Part shown: in pieces, positions 22,400-28,901 of the stretch
Layout: every line of letters starts with the position of its first letter
Numbering within the stretch: position 1 is the first letter of the stretch
NCBI GenBank assembly: GCA_965140775.1
Contig: OZ223471.1
Coordinates: 3,720,001 to 3,784,000, forward strand
Length of the DNA stretch: 64,000 bases
From: UBA6244 sp965140775
GTDB taxonomy: Bacteria > Bacteroidota > Bacteroidia > Bacteroidales > F082
Direction: 5' to 3'
Position numbers and translations under genes: made by a program
The notes under the pieces: model-generated
Told to the model about the DNA's origin: nothing
The model's database searches: none
The model's input: the letters and a program-made list of their open reading frames with translations, nothing else

Positions 22400-24214
22400 A
22401 TGAGTCTTAAAGATATATTAACCCCGTTTACCGCCTGGAAAAGAGTGGCCAGAGAACCGGTTACCGTGCGCGACCCCTTCAACGACCGTCCGGGTGCCGA
22501 CCGCTATCGCGGATTTCATAAAAATGACGTTAACACCTGTATCGGTTGTGGTACGTGCGAAGACATCTGCGAAAACGAAGCCATCGATTTGGTCCCGTTC
22601 AAGGACACCGTAAGTGGCGACAGCGGTTTGCGACCACGTATCGATTATGGCCGTTGCTGCTGGTGTGCATTGTGTGTGGACGTATGTACCACCAATTCGC
22701 TGACCCTTTCGAACGAATACACCTGGATAGCCACCGACCCGGAAGAATACAGATTTACACCCGGCGTGGACAAAAAAGATTGGGACAATAACGAAAAAGG
22801 CTGGAAAAAACCCGAAGGCAACTACGAGTTTTACAACCTGGAACGCGTGAGCATGCAACACCTGCATCCCGAAGAAAGAAGCGATTCGTTTATCGAAATG
22901 GTAAAAGGCTATTCCAAAGAACAAGCCCTTGCCGAAGCCGACCGCTGTGTGGAATGTGGTATTTGTACTGCCACCTGTCCGGCACACATGGGTATCCCCG
23001 AATACATCAAAGCCGTGCGCAACGACGATATGGAAGAAGGTATGCGGGTGCTTTACGAAACCAACCCCTTACCGGAAATTTGCGGACGTATTTGTACACA
23101 TAAATGCGAAACCGTTTGCTCCATCGGACATAAGGGAGATCCGCTTTCCATCCGCTGGCTGAAACGCTATATCGCTGATCAGATTCCGGAAGATAAATAC
23201 AAAGACATCCTGAACACCAACAATTTGGAGGTAAATGATAAAAAAGTCGCCATCATCGGATCAGGCCCTTCGGGTTTGTCGGCAGCACATTATCTGCGTT
23301 TGATGGGCTATCAGGTAACCATTTTTGAACAATATGCCCAGGCCGGCGGTATGATGCGTTACGGTATTCCGGAATATCGCCTGCCTTACGACCAAATCGA
23401 CAAGGACATCAACTACATCCTATCGTTAGGCGTTGATATCAAATACAATACACGTGTGGGAAAGGACATTACCCTTGAACAACTGGGTAAAGATTTCGAT
23501 GCTGTATTTGCCGGAACAGGTTTGCATTTGGGCAGAAGCACCGGCATTCCCGGATCGGACAACGAACATGTGTATTTCTCCACCGATTTGTTAAGAAAAA
23601 TTACCGCAGGCGAAAAAATTGAAGTCGCCGACTCCATCGTGGTAATTGGTGGTGGTAACGTGGCCATGGACATCACCCGTTCGCTGGCTCGCATGCAGAA
23701 ACAGCAATACGGAAAGGTAAACATCATTGCCACCTCACTTGAAAACGAGGAAAATATGCCCGCCGACCGTGAAGAAGTGGTGGAAGCACGCGAAGAAGAA
23801 GCCACCATTCATCCCGGATGGGCACCTCAATCCATTGAAATTGAGAAGGGTGTGCCAACAGGTCTGCATGTGGTGAAATGTAATTCACTGTTCGACGACA
23901 CCGGAAGATTCAACCCACAATGCAGCATGGACGTGAAGGAATTCTGGCCCGGAAAAATGATCGTTCAATCCATTGGGCAGGGGATGGATCTCACCTACGT
24001 GTCTGAAGAGTTTAAAGAAGGTCTGGTGTTTGGCCCACGTGGACGTGTTCAAACCAACGAACATTTCCAAACAGGAGTAAAATGGTTCTTTATGGGTGGC
24101 GACATCATCGAAGGACCCGATGTAATTCATGGTATTGCCAACGGGCATAAAGCTGCCATCGGCATCGACAGGTACATTCAGGAACTCAACGATTCACCAG
24201 GTAAAACTAAATAA
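22400..24214 (+). CDS. Fusion of NuoI/MbxN-like ferredoxin and GltD/NfnB-like NAD(P)H flavoprotein
   Basis: 604 residues. Residues 47-57 and 86-96 hold two C-x2-C-x2-C-x3-C motifs, as in NuoI, MbhN and MbxN, which pass electrons into the peripheral arm. From about 175 a GltD-type N-terminal Fe-S domain follows (C-V-E-C-G-I-C-T-A-T-C-P, then C-G-R-I-C-T-H-K-C-E-T-V-C). Then come an FAD site (I-I-G-S-G-P-S-G-L near 284) and an NAD(P)H site (V-V-I-G-G-G-N-V-A-M-D near 413). NfnB, SudA and glutamate synthase small subunits share this flavoprotein part. The fusion would let the membrane complex use NAD(P)H directly instead of, or as well as, ferredoxin; the direction of flow is not shown by sequence. 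Confidence 0.9.
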   Translation: MSLKDILTPFTAWKRVAREPVTVRDPFNDRPGADRYRGFHKNDVNTCIGCGTCEDICENEAIDLVPFKDTVSGDSGLRPRIDYGRCCWCALCVDVCTTNSLTLSNEYTWIATDPEEYRFTPGVDKKDWDNNEKGWKKPEGNYEFYNLERVSMQHLHPEERSDSFIEMVKGYSKEQALAEADRCVECGICTATCPAHMGIPEYIKAVRNDDMEEGMRVLYETNPLPEICGRICTHKCETVCSIGHKGDPLSIRWLKRYIADQIPEDKYKDILNTNNLEVNDKKVAIIGSGPSGLSAAHYLRLMGYQVTIFEQYAQAGGMMRYGIPEYRLPYDQIDKDINYILSLGVDIKYNTRVGKDITLEQLGKDFDAVFAGTGLHLGRSTGIPGSDNEHVYFSTDLLRKITAGEKIEVADSIVVIGGGNVAMDITRSLARMQKQQYGKVNIIATSLENEENMPADREEVVEAREEEATIHPGWAPQSIEIEKGVPTGLHVVKCNSLFDDTGRFNPQCSMDVKEFWPGKMIVQSIGQGMDLTYVSEEFKEGLVFGPRGRVQTNEHFQTGVKWFFMGGDIIEGPDVIHGIANGHKAAIGIDRYIQELNDSPGKTK

Positions 24215-24224
24215 CAAAACTACT

Positions 24225-25223
24225 ATGGCTGATATATCGGCCCAATATTTGGGTTTAAAACTAAAAAGTCCGGTGATTGCAGGAAGCTCTCCCCTCACCG
24301 ACAATATCCAATCAATCAAAAAGTTGGCCGAAGCAGGCGTGGGTGCCGTGGTGCTCAAATCGCTGTTTGAAGAGCAAATCATGATGGATGTGGATGCCCT
24401 TCAGGTAAACAACATGCATGGCACCTACGAGGACATCGAAAATCTGGCCTCCTATTTTGAGAAACAAAAAAGTGTAAATCAATACCTCGATTTGATTCGG
24501 GAAGCCAAAAAAGCCACCGACATCCCCATCATCGCCAGCATCAACTGTTTGAGTCCTGGCGAATGGATCGATTTTGCTAAAAAAGTGGAACAGGCCGGAG
24601 CCGATGCATTGGAGCTGAATATTTTTCTGATGCCCGCGTCCATCGAGTTTTCGGGTATCGACTACGAGAAATCCTATTTCGACCTGGTGGATCAAATCAC
24701 CAAAAAGGTGAATATTCCCATTGCCATCAAAATAGGAAGCTATTTCTCGGGAATGGCTAATTTTCTTAACCGACTGAGTCAAACGGGCATCAGTGGCATG
24801 GTACTTTTCAATCGCTTTTATGATGCCGACATTGACGTAGATACCGAAACGCTTACCAGTCGTTCGTTCGACAGCCGTCAGGCCGACAACAGCAATGTGT
24901 TGAGGTGGCTGGGTATTCTTTCGCCCCATGTTTCATGCGATTTGGCCGCCTCCACAGGGGTGGTTGATGGCAACACCGTGATCAAAGATATGCTGGCAGG
25001 AGCGGTTGCCACCCAAGTGGTATCGGTGCTGCTAACCAAAGGTGTGGGCGAAGTAAAAAAAATGAACGCCCGGATAAGTGAATGGATGGACGAAAAAGGC
25101 TATCTTCACACTTCTGATTTCGTTGGCAAACTGAATCAGAAAAATGTAAATAAACCCATTCTTTTCGAAAGAACACAGTTCATGAAATATTTCTCCAATC
25201 TTGACTATGTATCACCTAAATAA
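24225..25223 (+). CDS. Dihydroorotate dehydrogenase-fold flavoprotein, not a typical PyrD
   Basis: 332 residues with the FMN-binding TIM-barrel of class 1 dihydroorotate dehydrogenases (N-terminal L-G-L-K-L-K-S-P-V-I-A-G-S, C-terminal V-D-G-N-T-V-I-K-D-M-L-A-G-A). The catalytic loop normally reading N-x-S-C-P-N is N-I-F-L-M-P-A here, so the active-site Cys and the substrate Asn/Ser are lost and pyrimidine synthesis is unlikely. The start at 24225, 10 bases after the fusion-protein stop, fits the family N-terminus (M-A-D-I-S-A-Q-Y-L-G); an upstream in-frame ATG at 24129 lies inside the preceding gene. It is probably co-transcribed with the membrane complex and might be a soluble redox partner. 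The substrate is unknown. Confidence 0.82.
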   Translation: MADISAQYLGLKLKSPVIAGSSPLTDNIQSIKKLAEAGVGAVVLKSLFEEQIMMDVDALQVNNMHGTYEDIENLASYFEKQKSVNQYLDLIREAKKATDIPIIASINCLSPGEWIDFAKKVEQAGADALELNIFLMPASIEFSGIDYEKSYFDLVDQITKKVNIPIAIKIGSYFSGMANFLNRLSQTGISGMVLFNRFYDADIDVDTETLTSRSFDSRQADNSNVLRWLGILSPHVSCDLAASTGVVDGNTVIKDMLAGAVATQVVSVLLTKGVGEVKKMNARISEWMDEKGYLHTSDFVGKLNQKNVNKPILFERTQFMKYFSNLDYVSPK

Positions 25224-25232
25224 CTGAAAATT

Positions 25233-25697
25233 ATGCTCGTATCGAAAATAGTTGAAAAAAAAGGAAAGCACGTCATCACGGTGAAAGAAAAATCATCGGT
25301 GTACGATACCGTAAAAAAACTTGACGAAACCAACAATGGTGCTGCTTTGGTTACCAACGACCAAAACCAATTGGTGGGTATTATTTCTGAAAGAGACATC
25401 CTGTACAAATGCTACAAATCAGGAAAACCCATTGACGGAACCAACCTGGTGGCCGATTTGATGACTCCGGCAGATTTACTGATTGTAGGCAAAATGGAAG
25501 ACACCGACGTGTATTTGATGCACGCCATGCTGGACAAACAAATCCGGCACATTCCCATTCTGGAGGGTGAAGAAATTGTGAGTATTGTCTCGATGGAAGA
25601 TGTGCTGCGTGCCGTGCTGGAAAGTACGGAGTCGGAAGCCAAACTACTTCGCGAATACATCAAAAACCCGTTTGGGGTTCACGCTTATAAACAATAA
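25233..25697 (+). CDS. Two-CBS-domain protein
   Basis: 154 residues made almost entirely of a CBS-domain pair (residues ~5-60 and ~70-130), with the patterns G-A-A-L-V-T-N-D-Q-N-Q-L-V-G-I-I-S-E-R-D and H-I-P-I-L-E-G-E-E-I-V-S-I-V-S-M-E-D. CBS pairs bind adenine nucleotides, S-adenosyl compounds or NAD and regulate partners. It is 9 bases after the DHOD-fold gene and closes the mbx operon, so it could adjust the complex or its flavoprotein to energy or NAD(H) state; this is a guess from position. Its stop is only 4 bases from the end of the convergent crp/fnr gene 4. Confidence 0.87.
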   Translation: MLVSKIVEKKGKHVITVKEKSSVYDTVKKLDETNNGAALVTNDQNQLVGIISERDILYKCYKSGKPIDGTNLVADLMTPADLLIVGKMEDTDVYLMHAMLDKQIRHIPILEGEEIVSIVSMEDVLRAVLESTESEAKLLREYIKNPFGVHAYKQ

Positions 25698-25701
25698 AAA
25701 A

Positions 25702-26397
25702 CTATCCGTTTTTTGAAACGTTGACCAAGCGTTGGTAATCCACAATTTTAATGCTTTTGCCATTGATTTCGATGATACCATCCTTACGAAACTCCGAAAG
25801 CGTACGGATGGTATTTTCGGTGGTCATGGAAATCATCTCACCAATTTCGCGACGGGTAATGGGCATTTTAAACTCTTGTTTCTGAAACACGCGATCGGCC
25901 AACAGAAGCAAAACGTAAGCCACCCTCCCACGAACTTGTTTTTGATTAAGTTCAAACTGGATGTTGATTACATCCTCCGAAATGATGCTGATTTTGTTGA
26001 GCAACCGCAACCCAAACCCCTGATTGGATTTGATCACACTTTTCATGGCAGAAAGCTTGATATCACACACATATGTTTCCTCCAAAGCAGCCACGGAATA
26101 ATTAAACACATTGCCCGAAAAAACACTCAACAAATTAATGAATTCACCGGGGCGACTGATACCAAGAATATGGTCACGTCCAAATTTGTCGGTTCGGTAA
26201 ATTTTCACCAACCCACGGCGCAAGTACATAAACGACTGTATCTTTTGCCCCTCTTTGCGAAGAACCTCACCTTTGTTAAACATATATTCAGTACGCGACT
26301 CATTTATTAATTGATGTTCGGCATCGGTAAGCTTATCGAACAATAATTTTCGATAGACACAGGTGCTACAAGCCTCAATTTCAGTGGTTCGTTTCAT
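25702..26397 (-). CDS. Crp/Fnr-family transcription regulator 4
   Basis: 231 residues: beta-roll effector domain (from F-N-K-G-E-V-L-R-K-E-G) and winged helix (T-R-R-E-I-G-E-M-I-S-M-T-T-E-N-T). The N-terminus has Cys-Ser-Thr-Cys at residues 10-13, and a Cys sits in E-T-Y-V-C at the FNR Cys122 position, but the Cys expected five residues after the CxxC pair is absent. The set would give three ligands at most, so the cofactor is uncertain. It is tail to tail with the mbx-DHOD-CBS operon and divergent from tatC. A TACTTTTG -7 box lies at 26451-26458, leaving a leader of roughly 48 bases. Confidence 0.9.
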   Translation of the reverse strand: MKRTTEIEACSTCVYRKLLFDKLTDAEHQLINESRTEYMFNKGEVLRKEGQKIQSFMYLRRGLVKIYRTDKFGRDHILGISRPGEFINLLSVFSGNVFNYSVAALEETYVCDIKLSAMKSVIKSNQGFGLRLLNKISIISEDVINIQFELNQKQVRGRVAYVLLLLADRVFQKQEFKMPITRREIGEMISMTTENTIRTLSEFRKDGIIEINGKSIKIVDYQRLVNVSKNG

Positions 26398-26450
26398 ATC
26401 TTTATGGTTGTTGGCGTTGATAAAAGAAATTAATCCTTCTCCTTACAAAT

Positions 26451-26458
26451 CAAAAGTA
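26451..26458 (-). promoter_or_regulatory. -7 promoter box of crp/fnr gene 4
   Basis: TACTTTTG on the minus strand, matching TAnnTTTG and identical to the boxes of crp/fnr genes 1 and 3. Confidence 0.55.
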
Positions 26459-26584
26459 TGCAATTTTTCATGCAAAAATTCATTTTATCATGATTTTTTT
26501 CTGTTTGTGGAATGAGATGACAAAAAAAATTCGCCTTATTGGCACAAAGCCGCCTGTGGTCAACCGTTGATTAACAGGTTTTGC

Positions 26585-26592
26585 TACTTTTG
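26585..26592 (+). promoter_or_regulatory. -7 promoter box of tatC
   Basis: TACTTTTG, 15 bases before the tatC start codon; a TTG lies at 26567-26569 but the spacing (15) is shorter than the usual ~20. Confidence 0.5.
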
Positions 26593-26607
26593 ATTTTTAT
26601 TTGAACA

Positions 26608-27444
26608 ATGGAAGAAATCAAAAATAAAAAGAATAAAAAATCGCCCGAAAAAGTGATGACCTTCTGGGATCATCTGGAAGAACTGCGTTGGCATATCCTG
26701 CGATCGTTGGTAGCCATTATCGTGGTGGCCGTGGTAGCATTTGCCAATCGCAAACTTGTATTCGACGTGATTATTCTCGGACCCAGCACCTCCGATTTTA
26801 TCACCAACCAATTGCTTTGCCTGGCAGGAGATTGGTTGAAAATGGATGCCCTTTGCATCAAAAACATGAAATTGCAAATTATCAACATCAGCATGTCAGG
26901 ACAATTTTTAACCCACATGTATATTTCCATGGTGACCGGGTTTATTCTTGCTTTTCCGTACATATTATGGGAAGTATGGCGCTTTGTGAAACCCGCCATG
27001 AACGAGAACGAAAAAAAATATTCCACGGGCGGCGTCATCATCAGCTCCACCTTGTTTTTTGTCGGGGTGCTGTTCAGCTATTTTCTGATTGTTCCATTGA
27101 CAGTAAACTTTTTGGGAACCTATCAGGTAAGCGAAACCGTTTACAACCAGATATCTCTTTCTTCATATATCAGCACGGTAGTGTCGGTTACCTTTGCCGT
27201 GGGGGTTTCATTCGAGTTGCCCATTGTGGTTTATTTCCTTACAAAAATCGGACTCATCACCCCAACCTTTCTCACCAAAAACAGAAAATACATGTATGTA
27301 ATACTGCTCATTGTGGCAGCCATTATCACCCCTCCCGACATGTTCAGCCAGCTATTGGTGGTATTTCCGTTGATTGGATTGTATGAGTTCTCCATTGCCG
27401 TTTCCAAACGGGTGTACAAGAAAAGCTATGAGGAGATTGGATAG
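26608..27444 (+). CDS. tatC: Twin-arginine translocase subunit TatC
   Basis: 278 residues with a charged N-terminus, the TatC signature F-W-D-H-L-E-E-L-R-W-H-I before the first helix, and six membrane helices, including the loop with F-V-K-P-A-M-N-E-N-E-K. TatC is the receptor for twin-arginine signal peptides. The only Tat substrate recognised in the window is the PsrA-like reductase, so the location at the end of the sulfur island makes sense, though most Bacteroidota keep a single tatC for all substrates. No tatA or tatB gene was found nearby. The protein is full length. Confidence 0.95.
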   Translation: MEEIKNKKNKKSPEKVMTFWDHLEELRWHILRSLVAIIVVAVVAFANRKLVFDVIILGPSTSDFITNQLLCLAGDWLKMDALCIKNMKLQIINISMSGQFLTHMYISMVTGFILAFPYILWEVWRFVKPAMNENEKKYSTGGVIISSTLFFVGVLFSYFLIVPLTVNFLGTYQVSETVYNQISLSSYISTVVSVTFAVGVSFELPIVVYFLTKIGLITPTFLTKNRKYMYVILLIVAAIITPPDMFSQLLVVFPLIGLYEFSIAVSKRVYKKSYEEIG

Positions 27445-27476
27445 CGGGGAGGAAGACGGGAGACGGAGTTGGAAGT

Positions 27477-27546
27477 CAGAAGACCGAAGTCAGAAGACCG
27501 AAGTCGGAAGACCGAAGTCGGAAGACCGAAGTCGGAAGACCGAAGT
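27477..27546. repeat. 14-bp minisatellite, five units
   Basis: Five head-to-tail copies of CGGAAGACCGAAGT (the first two begin CA instead of CG), with degenerate partial copies on both sides. The unit is not a multiple of three, so it does not code for a repeat protein. Confidence 0.85.
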
Positions 27547-27662
27547 CGGGAGACGGGAAGCGGAAGACGGAGTTGGATCCCGAAAGCCTTCGGGGGAAGT
27601 CAGAAGACGAGAGTCTGGGGTTTATTTTACCCCGCTTCAAGCGTCCTGGCACCTCACCCCCG

Positions 27663-27847
27663 CTTCAAGTGTCCACGCTTGAAGACAAACCTGCCATCTA
27701 AACTCTGAACTGCATGCCCTTGACTAAAGTCAAAGGGTGATTGTTGGGGATTGTGCTTTGTGCCCTTGACTAAAGTCGAAGGGCAATGGATGGGGGTTGT
27801 GCTTTTGTTTTTTGACTCTCCCCTGCTTCAAGCGTCCACGCTTGAAG
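27663..27847. repeat. Cluster of four short palindromes of two types
   Basis: CTTCAAGCGT-CC-ACGCTTGAAG at 27826-27847 is perfect, with a near copy at 27663-27684. CCCTTGACTAAAGTCAAAGGG occurs at 27717-27737 and, slightly altered, at 27761-27785. They alternate in the same non-coding stretch and resemble REP-type extragenic palindromes. Confidence 0.7.
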
Positions 27848-27908
27848 AAAGCATTTGCCATCAACACACTGAACTGCATGCCTTTGACAAAAGCAGTAGG
27901 ATAATTTG

Positions 27909-28335
27909 AAACCTGACAGGTTTTAAAAACCTGTCAGGTTTGGCAATCAACCAAATAACCTTCCTCCCCAAAAAAAAGTTGGAAAATAATCCAAAAAATT
28001 GGTAGAATTTTTCCTAAAAACTGCAATCCATTTAATGGAGGCACTTGTTTAAACCTGACAGGTTTTTAAAACCTGTCAGGTTTGGCAATCAACCAAATAA
28101 CCTTCCTCCCCAAAAAAAAGTTGGAAAATAATCCAAAAAATTGGTAGAATTTTTCCAAAAAACTGCAATCCATTTAATGAAGGCACTTGTTTTAAACCTG
28201 ACAGGTTTTTGAAACCTGTCAGGTTTGGCAATCAACCAAATAGCCTTCCTCCCAAAATAGTTGGAAAATAATCCCAAAAAATGGTAGAATTTTTCCAAAA
28301 AACTGCACACTATTTAATGAAGGCACTTGTTTTAA
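27909..28335. repeat. Three tandem ~142-bp units, each opening with an AACCTGACAGGTT hairpin
   Basis: Units begin at 27909, 28051 and 28194. Each has the hairpin AAACCTGACAGG / CCTGTCAGGTTT followed by ~110 bases that are nearly the same in all three, including T-G-G-A-A-A-A-T-A-A-T-C and the end A-G-G-C-A-C-T-T-G-T-T. The first two units differ at only a few bases, so duplication looks recent. Confidence 0.9.
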
Positions 28336-28756
28336 TATTAACCTGCTAAACCCATGACATTAAAAATTCACAACCAAAGTACTCATAACATCCCTTACTA
28401 CCGCGTGTTTGCAACGAACAATACACATCATACAAACATACAAATACACTCACACGTAAAAATCGTTGAAAATATTTCAAAAAAAACCATCAAAACTTTT
28501 CCATAATAATTTTTTTCCTACATTTGAGAACTGATTTCGAACAAAACAATTGATAACAAACAAATCTGCTATGTTTCAAGAACCTGGCATAAATTATAGA
28601 GCACACCTCCGTAAGAGCATCTTTTTCGTTGGTTATTCAAGTGAATATATTTATAACCACCTTATTTTAAACGTCTTACCCCCCCCAGTTAAATTTTTGC
28701 AATCACCTAAATAATAAGTTCATTTTCATGCTGGGGAAGAATAAGTTTATTTTAAG

Positions 28757-28820
28757 GTGGGGGTGTTGAGCCGGAACCCTGACAGGGTTCGGAACCCTGT
28801 CAGGGTTGGCCAGCACCCCT
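28757..28820. repeat. Large hairpin, GC-richer variant of the AACCTGACAGG palindrome
   Basis: AACCCTGACAGGGTT and AACCCTGTCAGGGTT flank three bases at 28775-28807, with partly pairing outer arms (GGGGTGTT / GCACCCC). It lies just upstream of the first T9SS gene. Confidence 0.7.
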
Positions 28821-28901
28821 GTTACATAACCAAAACCAAACTATAAACAGTATTTATAATTCAAACAACAGGTTTATTAACCTAATTCAAAACGAAACAA
28901 C

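Larger units (their letters stand above)
27445..28901. other. Gene-free repeat-rich region
   Basis: No convincing gene lies here; the open frames are short and run across repeats. The stretch holds a 14-bp minisatellite and pairs of palindromes (CTTCAAG-type at 27663-27684 and 27826-27847; CCCTTGACT-type at 27717-27737 and 27761-27785). It also holds the triplicated 142-bp unit, a GC-richer hairpin at 28757-28820, and a long leader for the T9SS gene at 28902, with a TACATTTG box at 28519-28526. It separates the sulfur island from the secreted-protein array. Confidence 0.75.

Noticed and set aside
13444..24214. Group 4 [NiFe] hydrogenase (MBH/Ech) reading of the membrane complex
   Set aside because: The large subunit lacks the R-x-C-G-x-C and D-P-C-x-x-C ligand motifs, no hydrogenase maturation genes (hyp) are present, and there are two antiporter units instead of one.
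13444..24214. Respiratory complex I (nuo) operon
   Set aside because: Mrp-type E/F/G/B/C subunits, no NuoE/F/G module, no NuoA/J-type genes in place, and a GltD-like input part instead of NuoF.
24225..25223. Dihydroorotate dehydrogenase PyrD of pyrimidine synthesis
   Set aside because: The catalytic N-x-S-C-P-N loop is missing and no other pyrimidine gene is near.
28089..28310. Small minus-strand gene within the triplicated repeat
   Set aside because: It follows the repeat units, codes for the hairpin sequence twice, and has no promoter or protein-like composition.
27909..28335. CRISPR array
   Set aside because: The three ~142-base units are repeats throughout, with no unique spacers, and there are no cas genes.
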